From NCBI GenBank assembly GCA_034401135.1, contig JAWZSP010000002.1, forward strand, positions 3,224,001 to 3,288,000: a stretch of 64,000 nt of DNA, given 5' to 3'. The notes beneath the pieces are model-generated. The model was not told where the DNA came from and did not search any database. It was given only the letters and a program-made list of their open reading frames with translations. Origin of the DNA: Volutella citrinella (Eukaryota > Ascomycota > Sordariomycetes > Hypocreales > Nectriaceae). Both the position numbers and the translations under genes were made by a program. This document shows positions 12,055 through 24,017 of this stretch, in pieces (within the stretch, counting starts at the first letter, position 1; each line of letters starts with the position of its first letter).

Positions 12055-14997
12055 TCAACCAGTGCCGGTGAAGGTGGTGTTGATGGCAAGAGACTCGCCC
12101 TTGGAGGCAGCGTTGGCTTCACGAGTCACCTTGAGCATATCTCCGAGGCGAGCTTGCATATCCTTGATTTGCTGCGGGGTGCGGGCATCCTGAGGCTGGC
12201 CGAGACTGGTGAAGAGATCCTCCATGGCCTTACGGTGGTCCATCCATTGGTCCAGAAGGGATCGGCCAGTGTCCTTTGGCTCAGAGGCAGAGATTGACTT
12301 AACAGCGGCCTTCCTGCTGGCGGTGGTCTGGTTCTCCGATCCTTCGGTCTTGCGCTTCCGGCTCTTGACAGGCTGCGCAGCACCGGAAGTTGGGGAGCCG
12401 CCGGAGCTTCCATGGTCATTGTGGACTCGCTTCATGTGGTCCCGGAGGTTCCACTGGCGGGGGAATCCATTTCCAGGAACGGATCGGTCGCATCCCTCAT
12501 AGGCACAGAGGAAAGGCTTGTCTCCGTGGCCATGGAGTCCGTGGGCCTCTCGCTCATGGCGAAGAAGACAAGCAGTGGAAGAGAAGCGAGCACCTTCGCA
12601 AGACTCTGCCTTGCAGCGATAGGGCTTCAGGTGAGAGTCAACAAATTTGCTATCAAGATCAGCTCCTGTACTCTTTTTTTCACGGCAGGGGGGTCCGTCA
12701 GTAGTCTTACTCATAGTTGCACTTGAGCTTCTCGGGCTTGTGGTTGCAAGAAGCCTGTCCTTCCCACGGGCAGTGGTAGAGGCCATCATCCTGGGGGGCG
12801 GCCTTTTTGTAAAGCTCGTGGTCCCGAGCAGACTCACCATCCGAGCCCTGTCGTCGCGGAGGGAAGGTAGGGGATGAAAGGGCCAGGGTGTCGTCCAACT
12901 GGGGAATAACTGGTCCATTGATGTCCTCTGGGATGATGGGGATCTTGCGATCAATGCTACGAGGTTGGGATTGGTAAGATACTAGATCGGAACAGTCATT
13001 ACCGGAAGGTAATACATACCTTGGTGATTGGCATGGAATCTCGGGTGAGGAGTTGGGGCTCTGGTTGGCGAGCCACAGGTCCTCGATAGTGGCCGGGGAA
13101 GAAGTCCGTGAGATGGAGCTAGAAAAGTCGTCCCACGATCCGGGTGGGGAGTTCTCTGGAAGGGTGGCATCACCGCCGAGCTGGATGTGAGAGGGGACAA
13201 CAAGGGCAGTGTCTGGCAGGGAGAATGTGGTGTCGATGGTGTAACCAGGCCAATACATCTGGGACATGGTGTCCGTCTCTGGAGCCAGGAGAAGGCATGA
13301 ATCCATCCCAGTCAGGGAGGCAGTGGTGGCCGGGGATCCAGTCCGGAAAGCAGCATTACCTGTGACGTCCAAGTTGGACAATTGAGATGCTCGCGACATG
13401 ATTGAGCCGCTGGATCTGCTAGAGCTGACCCTGGACATGGCTTGTCCACCCTGAACAGTAGCGCCGGTCCTTGTGGCAGTCCATGCGTTCTGGGTATCCT
13501 GAGGGCCTTGAGCATGAATACGGTCCAGTCGGGATCCTCTTGGGGTAGTGTGGCCAGATGTGAAAATGTACTCCTCGGCTTCTCCTGAGTGGGCTGATCC
13601 ATTGTCTGAGAAATCTTGGAAGTTCTGTGGTCCTTCTGCTGTCGTAGCCCATGACGAACCTGACAGCAGGTCGACAGAGGGTTCTGTTTGAGAGAAAGAA
13701 AACATTCCAGATGTGGTCGGGGTCATGGCAGACTGGGGGAAGCTGTAATTACTACCATGGTTAGTTCGTCGTTCACCAAAGTGCCAAGAAAACAAATGCA
13801 AAAATGTTCAGCAACATGGGCGTCTGTCAACTTTGATCTAAAGATCAGGTTAGCAACATTCAGTTGTACCAGCAAAGGGAGTTGTGTACAGACCAGGCCA
13901 TTGAAAGGAAATTGAATTCCAGTTGGGTTCCAGTGTCGTCAAGTCCTTCATTGGGTCAAGTCCAGGGTTCACAGTCGGCCATAGAGTAACAGTCCATTGG
14001 GAAGAGTGTTGTGTAAATATAGGTCGTGAAATTTCCACAGGGTTCGTCTAATCATCAAGAGTGTTGAGCACTGGGTGGGTTGGAGCAATCGGATCCAGTT
14101 GTCAAATCAGCAGGTGAAATCCGTCGGGTGGCATCTGTAGAGCGGTGGGCGTGGTCGAATGAATGTCGATTCTCTCATGTGGCCGGTTCTTGTCGTTAAA
14201 ATCGCCTCGATGTTGATTTCAAGTGGTCTGGCTCGCGATCCTTCAGGGTCACACCTACGGCCGGAAGTACCAGAGGCGAAATGGCAGAGCATCATTGGGA
14301 AAAATTCCTAGATTCCACGGATCCTGAAAGACAGCCACAAGGGTCGGTTCCACAAGTCGAAAGTCCATTTTGTGCGGCTGCACATGCAATCAAAATTAAA
14401 TTGCACCGGCTTTAAAAGCCTAAAGATCCAGAAGATCCTGGTCAAGTATGTCCAGTTTCAATGAGCGCCAGCAGGGTAATCCATAGGTGCCGATCCAGAA
14501 AACATGCCAACGGCCAGATAATCCAGGTAAGATCCTTGTTCCTCATGATAAAGTCCGGTGAGATTTCCTTTGGGGCGGCGCAAGACATCCGGGACACGGT
14601 ATCCATGTGATATGAACTGCTTCTCAATTTCAGAGCTGGGCGATACTCACCAACAGGCGCTATGGCCAGATGTGAAAGTATGGTTGAATTAAACCATTGT
14701 GCCATTCTGGTCCAGGCTTGGACACTTCCGTTAGGGCAAATCCAGGGTATGTTGGTTGGAAAGAATCCTGAATCCTCGGGTCCTTGGGAGAGATCCTGGG
14801 TTCGGCGAGTGTTCCTGGGTTCGACGTCCATGGCAAGTTCGACTGAATTCAAACGTACATGACTTGGTAATACATGACTAAAAACAAACGCGACCATCCT
14901 GGGGAGTGAAAAGGAAACAGTACCTGGTGATCGAGTTGACCTCGTCGTCGAAACCTGGCATAGCGGCCGGATGTGGCACCACAAGGGCAACGGTCAT
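12055..14997 (-). CDS. C2H2 zinc-finger transcription factor
   Basis: This is a predicted nuclear DNA-binding regulator of unknown target. My model has exons 14924-14997, 13020-13742, 12711-12956 and 12055-12649, total 545 residues. The N-terminal 320 residues are Ser/Thr/Pro-rich and probably disordered. Residues from about 330 carry zinc-finger modules: YHCPWEGQASC, then YRCKAESCEGARFSSTACLLRHEREAH, then FLCAYEGCDRSVPGNGFPRQWNLRDHMKRVH (quoted in short parts: CKAESC, HEREAH, CAYEGC, HMKRVH). A basic segment (KSRKRK) follows. The 63-nt intron 12957-13019 is a multiple of three with no in-frame stop, so its splicing is not forced by frame. The first exon is the uncertain part. It lies 1.18 kb upstream but joins in phase (AG to CTTC) and follows a pyrimidine-rich leader. 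A shorter form could start at the ATG at 13726. Confidence 0.75.
13743..14923 (-). other. Candidate long first intron (or leader) of the C2H2 gene
   Basis: This is 1181 nt with a GTACTG donor at 14923 and an acceptor at 13743, preceded by a CTAAC branch-like element. No long reading frame spans it. The sequence repeats short words of the form TGGAY and GGATC on the coding strand (for example around 14091, 14319, 14427, 14494 and 14529). Small unannotated exons inside it cannot be excluded. Confidence 0.45.
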
Positions 14998-16953
14998 GGT
15001 AATCCTTGGGGGCTCAAGAGCAAATTGGCTCGAGTTCAGCACGGCAACGGTTACGTTGGCAGGCTTGTTCAGTCCAGTGGCAAAGTGTGCGTCGTGAGAT
15101 TGCGACAGTACAGTCCTTGGACAAGTAGGTTTGCTTTTGGAGATGCTCCTGGAAAGCGGGTGCGAGTGGGGAGGGAGAAGTGAAGAAGTGTAGTAGCAGT
15201 TGATGAAGATCAATAAGGGGGAGGACCAGGCATCGGGTACCGTGGAGGCTGGTTGGGCATGAAGGGGCGAGTTGGGCTGGAAGAAAAGGAACCAGGAACG
15301 GCATGTTGGGCAACGAGGGGGCCAGCGGGTTTTAATGTCGTCCTCTGGACCTCCGCCCACCGCCAGTCGCAACCACACCCCCGCAGCACGCGTTGAAATG
15401 CCAATAAACGCTACGCTGCCATGGCCGTCACAATGGCCGCAGGAGTGAGTTGGCGTTTGTGATTTTGTACCGCATAGCCCGGTCTGCAGGGATCCCTCGC
15501 AAATGGCGACTTCAACTGGCCGACTTCCCTGATTTGGGGAGGGGCTGGGTGGGGAGCTGGCCTCCGACCGCCCTATCAATGGCCTGGACGAGAACAGGTT
15601 ACGCGAAAGGGAGGGATCATGGCCGCTGGACAACGCATCAATGCAGCAGCCCGGCGCAAAAAGGATGCCAGAGAGATTGTGACGGCGACAGGAGGGCCCG
15701 CGAAAGAGAGAGACGCAGAGAGAGAGGAAGAAAGAAAAGGGAGGAGGCTGGTCCAGAGACTGTTCGAGGGCATAAAGCTTCCAGTTTTCACAACTTTGCA
15801 TATGAGTCGATGTCGATCCTCATGAGATTCCTGGGGCACGGTTTCAACAAGCGTCCAAACGCCAGCCGGCGCCCGCTTTGGCCAAATTGGTGTGGTCGGA
15901 AATTCCGGACGCGACAATTTCCAAACAACCTTTTGGGGCTGGGTGTTCCAAGTGGATGGATGGTGGCTTCCCGTTGTCAACGGCTGTCCACGTACCACTC
16001 CCGTCTGCTCTCCCTCCTCTGTGACAGGTCGCCTATCGCGCGGCCAGGTCAGCAAATGGTGGATCAAGTGAGGGACGACTGCTGCCAATTATACCGCCTG
16101 CTGCGAACTCAGCTGCAACCTGTGGCACACCGGACTGCGGCCAGGCGGCCACCTGGGAACCTCTACGGTGTCCAGGCCCCGGCCCCGAGAAGCTGACTGG
16201 GCAGAACATGTGCTGAATGGGTCGCCCTCAGAAGACGGCGCTGTTCGCGGTGCAGATGGCTGCAGGTGGCCGGCGAATCGCGGCGTCGATGCGGAGTGAC
16301 ACACAATTGCGGTCAGCAGCGTCGCACTGGTGGTCACTCTGGTCGCTTTTGAGGCCATCACGGCAAGTGACCGAGTCTGCACATTGGCCATGTCGCGGCC
16401 CTCATTAGCCGGCATCTGGCTTGAGCTTGAGGGAGGTGCAGAGTTGATGTCTCTTCTCTCTTCACTTCTCACGCTTTGTGCACTTCCTCCTCGTGTCCTG
16501 CTTCCTCCCGAGTCCTCCAGCTAGGTCCTTAGCTCCTCCCTTTTCACTCACGCTACAGACCCACTAATTCCTGTTACGAGGACTTTGACTTCACCGGCTC
16601 CACGTGACACTCGGGACTGGCCGAAGCCATCCGCTCTTAGTCGCCTTCCTTGGCTACCAACGGTATTTACTAACAAAATCTTAATCACTGACGTGTACGG
16701 TAAGTACTTTTCATCTAATCCATACCAGAGAAAGCCCCGCTGGAGTGGTTGAGTCATGCGCATAGCTCTCAGTCCCCAGATAACGACATCTTGTCCCCTT
16801 AAATCCATCCTGTCGAAGGTCTCTGCGCAAGAATGACGACGGATGATTCGGTTTCGCATCTTTTCAGCCGCCGTAGGCCCAACGTGCAACTTGATCCCAT
16901 CCCATTTTTTAGTAGGCAGTTGCCAAAGGCAGCAAGTTGCGTTTCCCTCTGGC
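14998..16953. other. Intergenic between two transcription factor genes
   Basis: The left 200 bp reads, on the minus strand, as a pyrimidine-rich leader for the C2H2 gene. Near 16440-16560 the plus strand has a strongly CT-rich tract. Open frames at 15450-16196 (+) and 15576-16088 (-) cover the same DNA and neither shows a domain, so I do not call a gene. Confidence 0.5.
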
Positions 16954-18762
16954 CTAGCCATTGAGCTCGGTTACCGATGGAGCAAACGCCATTGAGCTCG
17001 GCTCGCCACTCTGGCTGACCGCGTCAGTCCAGAGGGCCTGCAGACCCCATTCCATCTGGTCGTCCATGCTGCCGAGGAACCCGGACAGCACCGCCCTCGC
17101 TGCTTCCCAGGTGGTGATTCCGAGCACCCGGCTAACCAGCCTCATCTTGTCGTTGTAGACGCCCTGCCATTTGCACAGCTGTCGTTCCTCCATGGCATTC
17201 GCTGCCTTTCCTGTCGAGGCAATAGCAGCCCCGAACATGACACACCACAACCAAAGTGGCTGAGTCCACGCACTCATCCTCAAATTCTCCTCCCCGGCGT
17301 TCACGTCATCGATCAGCTGCTCCAGTAGCCAATCAATGAGTGTCACGTCAAAATACAGATGACCAAGCTCGGAATACAAGTAGAAGAAGGTGGCGATGAA
17401 GCTGGTCCGGCTGCTTTTAGGGTCGCCGTTGAGGATCTGGGGGATGTATTGCGTCGAGCCAAACCCGCGAGATATTTCGTAGTCAAGCCCCATTGTGTGG
17501 TTCTGCCAGAGACGCGCAGCCGGCGTGTCCATGTCGTCCCACCACCCATACCGTGGCGCCTGGCGTGGTGGAAGGGCGGTTATGTCCCAAATCGAAGCGA
17601 AGAGCAACGCCATAAAGGTTGGCTGATACTCCGGAACGTTGACCAGCCTGCCCGATTTGCCATTTCGCAGGCCATCTCCAACCCTAGTCCAAGGTCAATC
17701 ACAATACATGGACCAGTGTTCATTAGAGGACGTACATTTTCAGCATTTGCTGTGGCAACGTCAGAGGGGTCTCTTGGTTTCTGTTCCATTCGGCTGTTGC
17801 TGACCGGATGCCCTGGAGATGGCGTGACGAGGCTTCCAGCTCTCCGATTGCACCCTACATGCTCATGATCAGTTGGCATTCTATTACCCGTTGGAGATAA
17901 CACTTACTTCCGTTAGCGCAAGGGCCGAAATCGCCAGCATTGTGTCCCCCCCCTGTACAGTATCAGGGTTCTGTAGCTGTTCTCGGGCAAACTGGTATGT
18001 TGCCGCCTTGTGGTAGAGAAACGGGATCCTGACTTCGTCCATTGACCCAGTGACCCACGCCCACTGGGTCGCTGAGAGCATCAGGCACATGTTCATGTAA
18101 CCAGGATTCTCAAGCGATTTCTGGATTCTAGCAAGAATCGTTAGCTCGGTGACTTGGACCAGGAACCGGACATCGGGGAAGCTCACGCCGAAGACTGCAT
18201 TTCTCGAGCTACAGCATGCTGCCCCCACACAGCATATTGAGAAACTTGGATCTATGTCAGCGTGCATGAACTGGTTGAAATGGGACAACCAGGGGGCATA
18301 CAATGGCGCAGCAAGCGCTTCGATGGTTCCGGGAGGGCATCAAAAGAGCCTCCAACATAGTCGTTCAAAGTGCTGCTGATGACAAGACCAGCTTCGTGCT
18401 GCGGCTGCAGCGGTGTGCTGGACCTCGTGCTCAAGGCCGAGGGTCCCGCAACTGAAGGTCCGGCCTCAGATGAAGCTAGAGCTTGGTCGGGGTTTGGGTA
18501 GATACAGTCACTACCAGTCTGGAGGCAGTTGGTACTTGATCGTGGGTTGTCAGTCAGGTGGGCTGAAACGAGTGAGGTCGACATGGGAAGGATGCAAGCC
18601 TCGTCTATGCCCGGAGGCACTTGGATCCGTGTCCCCAAGCGGGGAGAAGACATACCAGAGGGGTTTCTGCTCGTCACATCGGACATGCCTGCGCTTGCAA
18701 GTCTGACAACCATTCTTGCTTCTGCGGTGGAATCTTCTCTTGCGCTCCTTGGGGGGCGCCAT
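16954..18762 (-). CDS. Zn(II)2Cys6 fungal transcription factor
   Basis: This is a predicted nuclear regulator of the Gal4-type binuclear cluster family. Six exons (18656-18762, 18302-18534, 18187-18244, 17908-18127, 17736-17854, 16954-17683) give 488 residues. The cluster reads CQTCKRRHVRC-DEQKPLC-TNC-LQTGSDC, spacing C-x2-C-x6-C-x6-C-x2-C-x6-C, and is preceded by the basic MAPPKERKRRFHRRSKN. Its codons are split by intron 1, whose removal creates the fourth cysteine. The rest resembles the helical C-terminal region of fungal-specific factors of the UPC2/SUC1-like type (LCLMLSATQWAWV, ALALTEGAIGELEASSRHLQG). No biosynthetic gene cluster lies beside it, so its target is unknown. Confidence 0.88.
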
Positions 18763-19804
18763 GCTTGGATGGATGCAGAAACGTGGGCGAAGCGGCCGCT
18801 CTGCTTTCACCTCTCCCACATGCTCGAAATTTCGCGCATTTAACGGCCTCGAGCCCGGGGAGGAGAGGAGAGAAATATACGCGGCAAGACTTTTAGATGT
18901 TGGGTGAGGCACAGTCTCGCAAGACAGGCCATCGATAGACAACTCGCTCCAAAAATCAGCCTTTTTGCCAGAAACCGACAACGGCTTTGTGTACAAAACG
19001 ATGGCGGTGGGCGAGTCCTGCGGGCCGCCGCCCAATCAGGGGGATGGTGACGCAAAATACTACCCATGAATCTGGCTAGGCCACCGAGGCGGGTCAATTA
19101 GACCATCTCCGGCTCCTCGGCCGAGACATCAGCTCAGCAAAACTGCGCTGCCCTTGGCTGCGCTTTGCTGATAAGACTGTTGAGGCTCAGAAGACGACCG
19201 TAGGACAACGACGTCAGGGCTGCAAGATGCCGTGACTCCGGGCAGCAGCAGTTGGGGGCCCGACAAGGGGTCCTGTCGTGGTGCAAATTGCCCGACGGGA
19301 GGCGGCCCGTCAGCCTGCGCCAGCGAAGTGAAAATAGAAACAGCGCGAACGCAATTCGGACGTGACATCCCGTGCTGGCAGGCTCCGATGGTAGGCCCCT
19401 GGGATTCGAGTCCGACGATCCCGACGGAAGATTACCACAGCGCCGGATCGGCCGACCCGGGAGCCTACGGTCATACCGTCTGACGGAGCTCCGGACCGGA
19501 TGTGGATCTGCCCTAGCGGAGGGCTTCTGGAAAGTTAGAACACGGCGTCGAGGGTGATGGCTTTGATGGCGGCATCGGCGGGTGGGGGCGTCATTGTTTT
19601 AATTTTAGGGTCTCGATCCATCATCGCACAAAGTTCACCCCCATGAGCCAACAGGGGCTGCATGGACGAACGGCTCTTCAGCACCTCGGATCCGCGTGCT
19701 ATCTCCTCTCGTCTCTACTCCTCTCTTTTCCTCTCTGCTCCTGCATCCCACGTGGAGGGAGTGGAATTTGCGTTATCTCTCTCTCTCAGGCACTCATCAC
19801 TGTT

Positions 19805-19836
19805 CAGCCTCCCAGCCTCCCAGCCTCCCAGCCTGC
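19805..19836. repeat. 8-bp tandem repeat CAGCCTCC
   Basis: Four consecutive copies, with unit starts at 19805, 19813, 19821 and 19829 and the last imperfect. They are followed by diverged copies to about 19857, and the repeat lies just after a CTCTCTCT run. Confidence 0.8.
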
Positions 19837-22116
19837 CAACCTGTTAGCCTGTCAGCCACGTGCGGCCGTTGGAAACAACTGAGACATGCATTTCCAAAAT
19901 GTCCCGGCTTTTCGGAGGAGTAGCTTGCTGAAGATTCTACCACCGCTGCCCGTGTGATGGGTGTACGGAACCTTCTTTGCTTTTCTTTTTTCCCTCTCCT
20001 TTCCTTTCAAGTGTGCTGGGGCTCTCGACTTGAAACCGCAATGAGCCTTCCATTTCACGCATGCACATCACACCCTGGAGCCGTATGACGTAGCGCGTGA
20101 ATCCTTCGAGAATGAGGCGGCACGACGGTTTGTCCCGCCTCCCCCTTCGACCATCGTGAGACAGAGAAGGAAAAGTATGCGCAGCCTCAAGTGGCAAATG
20201 GGGCGGGCACAGGGAAATCCCGGGTCCAGTGTGTTGGTTGGCGCAAACGACATTTCACTCACCCTAGCCTGGCGCCCTGCTTGGGTGCGGCTGGACGATA
20301 ACGGTACATTGGTAGAAATTCGATGCATGGCAGGTTGCTCGTAATTAATCACTGGACTCTCTCGGGGCAAGGCGGTCGGCTGAGGCCGTTGCCGTGCTGG
20401 TGATGGGGCATGAGCAAGCCCCAAAATCGAGATGGGGAACAGGAAATTGTCACTGCGAGGCTAGCCCATCTGTTTTCAACATGCAAGTGATTGGTACCTG
20501 GAGGCTGGAGGACGAGCTGGATCTAGGGCAGCCAGTCGTGACGCAGGCCCAGCAAACAAGTCCCTTTGCGCAGTACGCAGATCCATGCGCGTGCGAGGTC
20601 ACATGCATATGCCTTGCGGTTTGTTGGCAGACCTCAGATCTTGAGGCTCCTTCAACCCAACAGCACCCGCTCTTCTGCGACACCGCGATATTAATGTGCC
20701 AGAGCGTGTGAAGAAGTGTGAGCCATTGCCCACCAGATGAGAGGTGTCCCGATGGTCCATGTGCACTGCGGCATGCCTCTGTGGCCAATGCGATGGGGAA
20801 CCACGTTGACTAGCATGGCCCGCAATTCGATCCTTACTCGATACAGCACAGGCATGAGCTGGAGATTGAGCTGGGAATCAAGACATGGGCCACGCACGAT
20901 CCGTGACCTGCGACCGGGATGGTCTGGATCTCGGCGAGATCCACGAAAACAATAAGGAGGGGGGAAGACGGAGACTCGAGAGCGAGAGCGAGAGAGGGGG
21001 GAGGAAGGGTCTGTCTGGAGCACGATGTAGAAGAAAAAGAAAGCATGATGACAGGGCAAGTGAAGCACCTCGGATGGAGTTGATGCGGCGGGATCTGCTA
21101 GGAAGGAGTGACCCGGTGGAGCAACTGCCGGTGCCACACACGTAGCGGTTGCGTGCATCACATCAGCGTCAGCCCATCCCGCTGTCGTTGATATCGCATC
21201 GTGAGCGTTCACCCGGGGGCAGGACGCGACGAGGCTCTCTGGCCCGTGACGAACGGAATGTGAGACTGCGCGCACGGAGCCGACTCACGATACCATGTGA
21301 AGCGATACGTTGCGGGCTCGCACGGTCGCACGGGCATGGCACCACGACAACGGCGGCATGACAGGGCGAGGGCATTTTGGTGACCTCAGATTGGCCCCGT
21401 GTCTCGATCCCCATTGCCCCGGTCGCCCACATCGCCCGTCACCCGCTGTCATCAACGGTTCGGCCACGGCTAACGTTGGGCTGGTCTAGTGGCAGTATGT
21501 AGTCCAAAGGCGCAGGGCCAATCTCCAGCACTGAGGCTCGCTGCCCTCACCCGGCTCACCCCATGCCCAAGATCGTCACACGGTCACACCCTCCAACGAC
21601 CATGTATGACATATGCCGCCAATAACCCAGGCGCAAATCACAGACAGGGCGAATCGGGCGCCTGGCACATTCGTTGGCTGGGCAGTGATGAAGAACGAAC
21701 CGCACCATGAAGGTGGGTGGCAGTGGGCATCAATCCAAGGCCGTTGGGTGGGCGTCATGTTCGCTGGCATCGCCTGAACGCTTCTTGGTGCCCGACTCCA
21801 TCCAGCGTCTGCCATTGACCGCTCTCATCCGTACCGGGTAGTCCCCTGCTACGGCGATCTCGCCTGAAGTTATCGCTAGCTGAGCTTGCCCGCGCGGCTT
21901 GGGCAACAATGCCAGCGCCCAATCGACCCCGAATTCCCAGGAAATTACCTCGCTCGGGCCAAGGACGTGGGCATTCTCCCACCCTCTTCAAGCACAAACA
22001 TCTGGGGTACTCCTGGCCCGAGACCGCTCATCCTCGGCTGTCCAGCCATCGAGAGCCCGCCTGGATCTCTTCAAACGCCCTGTTATACCCCCTGGCACAC
22101 GATCCATGCCCACAGT

Positions 22117-22156
22117 TCTTGCTTTGCTTCCGCTTTGCTTTGCTTCGCTTTGCTTC
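22117..22156 (+). repeat. GCTTTGCTTC-type pyrimidine microsatellite
   Basis: Alternating GCTTT and GCTTC pentamers form a nearly pure T/C tract with periodic G, about 740-780 bp upstream of the ATG at 22896. It may be a promoter element of that gene, but this is inference. Confidence 0.65.
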
Positions 22157-22895
22157 TCTCTGCTAGTAACTCGCGCCCCCCGTTGCATGGCTCCGGACGC
22201 TTTGGAACCCTCTGGTCAGCATCGGGTCTGGAAAATCTTGCTTTGGGTTGACGGTCTTGCCCACCTGGTCCTTGCAACTCCGCTGCTAGCGAACAGAGTC
22301 GTCCACTTCATCACAGCCCACAGCCGGGATCACGCTGCTTGACGTGCTTCCGTCTAGTCTTGCCGTCTCAAAACATAAATGCGTCGTCCGCATCCCGAGC
22401 CTCACATCCCAGCCATCCCGGTGCCAACTCAGATCAGCTCCTCCAGCAGCGGCGACTGGTTCGCTGAAACGCTCCCAAGGATCGCTGCACTCATCACTAG
22501 TGCCTCGCCTTCACCCGTGAAACCCCTACAGAGCGGCCGTTGACCACAGGTCCCCTGTCCGGCTTCGGGTTGACACACCGCCAACTTTCCTACTATTTCC
22601 ACTGCCGACGGGTAGACCCAGAACTTGGGCATCTCGGGAACTCAGGAACCCCTAGTCTCCCATTTTCATGCCCCAGAATCTCTCAGAGCCAGCCCATCAA
22701 AGTTGCCAGGATCACTGTCCGAGCGTCCCATAGCGTGCGAGTTGTCCGTGGGAACTAGCATCGTTTTTGGAACCCAAGGCTCGGGCAGGGTTTCTGTTGC
22801 CCGTCCTGTGGATTCCTTCTTTAATCAGCCGCAACTCTCGCTCGAGTCGAAGTTGAGCAAACGCTATCAACTTGCGCATTCTCGCACCGAACTCG

Positions 22896-24017
22896 ATGGC
22901 CCAACCAGAATTCGCCTATAGGACTGCAGCTATGGCTAGCGTCCCGTGGAACACGGCTCGCAAGTATGGCACTCGATACCTGATGCCGAAATAGACCAGT
23001 GTTGGCTAACCCCGGTGTAGTTCTTATGCTGAGTCTCAGTCGCATAATGGATATGACAACGTCTTTTACCCGGCGCAGAGGTAAGACTAGGGAGCAGTTT
23101 ATCCCTCTCCCATGTCCTTCGGCTAACCTGACCTTCGTAGCGTCAACTACTCGGGCAGCTCCTACAGCCTAGTCAACAGTGCGGGTTCGCATGGGCAAAT
23201 GTCCCGGCCAGAGTCCCTCTACGCTCCCACGCCCTCGTACAGCTCCCGCCCTCCATCCGGCTCCTATGGGAAATCAATGGGCCACGCATCCTACAAGAGC
23301 ACCAGCTCTCAGGCGTGGGATGTCCAAGACCGATACTCTCCAACCGACTCAGTAGACGACATTATCGCCTCACCAAATCTCTCGGAGTATTCTCTAGAAA
23401 ATGGAATCGGCACCGGGGTCAGCAAGTCCAAGTCCAGCGGCAAGGGCCGATCGCAGCGACGACCATCGAATCGCGACGAGTTCGACGGCCCGCACCAATT
23501 TCTACAGCGACCACCCCCCGATGTCATCGCGATGCAGGAGCGAGAGCTGCCTCATCTGCCTACAAATCTTCACGTTCAAGAACAGGATAGCGTTCTGAGC
23601 CAGGTCAACGACCGGCTTTCTCAGTGCGCCTACGACTTCGTAGCCAAATACCAGTTCCCTATTCCGTTGACGCAGGACATGCGCCCTGTCGAACGGCCCC
23701 AGGACCGAGAATGGACAGAATGGGTCTACCTTTTGAAGCGGTTGGCGACGAAACGACGCATCCCGGCTCGAGTTCTTTACAATGGTCAAATCAAGCAGTT
23801 TGTTACCATCTTGGAGAACTCGCTGGAGATGAGGCACGCCGCCAAGCACCAGAGCCGCCCATTGAAGGATGACCGGAACATCCTCCAACTCATCTCGGCA
23901 GGGATCCAGGTGGCCAAGATCCTCAAGGACGCTTCGGCCATGGATTACCTGGATAAACTATACGTTACAACCGAAAAGCAGATTTACGAACGCTCTGCGT
24001 CTCGGTATAGATCCTAG
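22896..24017 (+). CDS. Conserved-looking protein of unknown function
   Basis: I do not recognise the family. Three exons (22896-22963, 23021-23080, 23141-24017) join in frame to 334 residues. The first 160 or so residues are rich in Ser, Tyr, Gly and Pro (SRPESLYAPTPSYSSRPPSG) and look disordered, with a basic patch (KSSGKGRSQRRPSNR). The C-terminal 170 residues look helical and compact: LSQVNDRLSQCAYDFVAKYQ, EWTEWVYLLKRLATKRRIP and ISAGIQVAKILKDASAMDYL. There are no membrane segments or signal peptide. Both introns have good GTATGG/GTAAGA donors and GTAG acceptors. Upstream 5' exons are possible, because the leader region is long. Confidence 0.8.

Larger units (their letters stand above)
18763..22895. 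other. 4.1-kb interval without a supported gene
   Basis: This is one of the two longest intervals without a recognisable gene. It separates the divergently transcribed Zn2Cys6 gene and the unknown gene at 22896. Many short frames exist on both strands, none with consistent splicing or a motif. It holds two simple repeats (19805-19836 and 22117-22156). The right 400 bp may be leader of the downstream gene. A non-coding transcript is possible but not shown. Confidence 0.45.

Noticed and set aside
15450..16196. 248-codon open frame on the plus strand
   Set aside because: No motif or splice context, and it overlaps an equally long minus-strand frame. Random in GC-rich intergenic DNA.
21478..21510. 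tRNA A-box-like word TGGTCTAGTGGC
   Set aside because: No B box follows within tRNA distance and no cloverleaf can be drawn.
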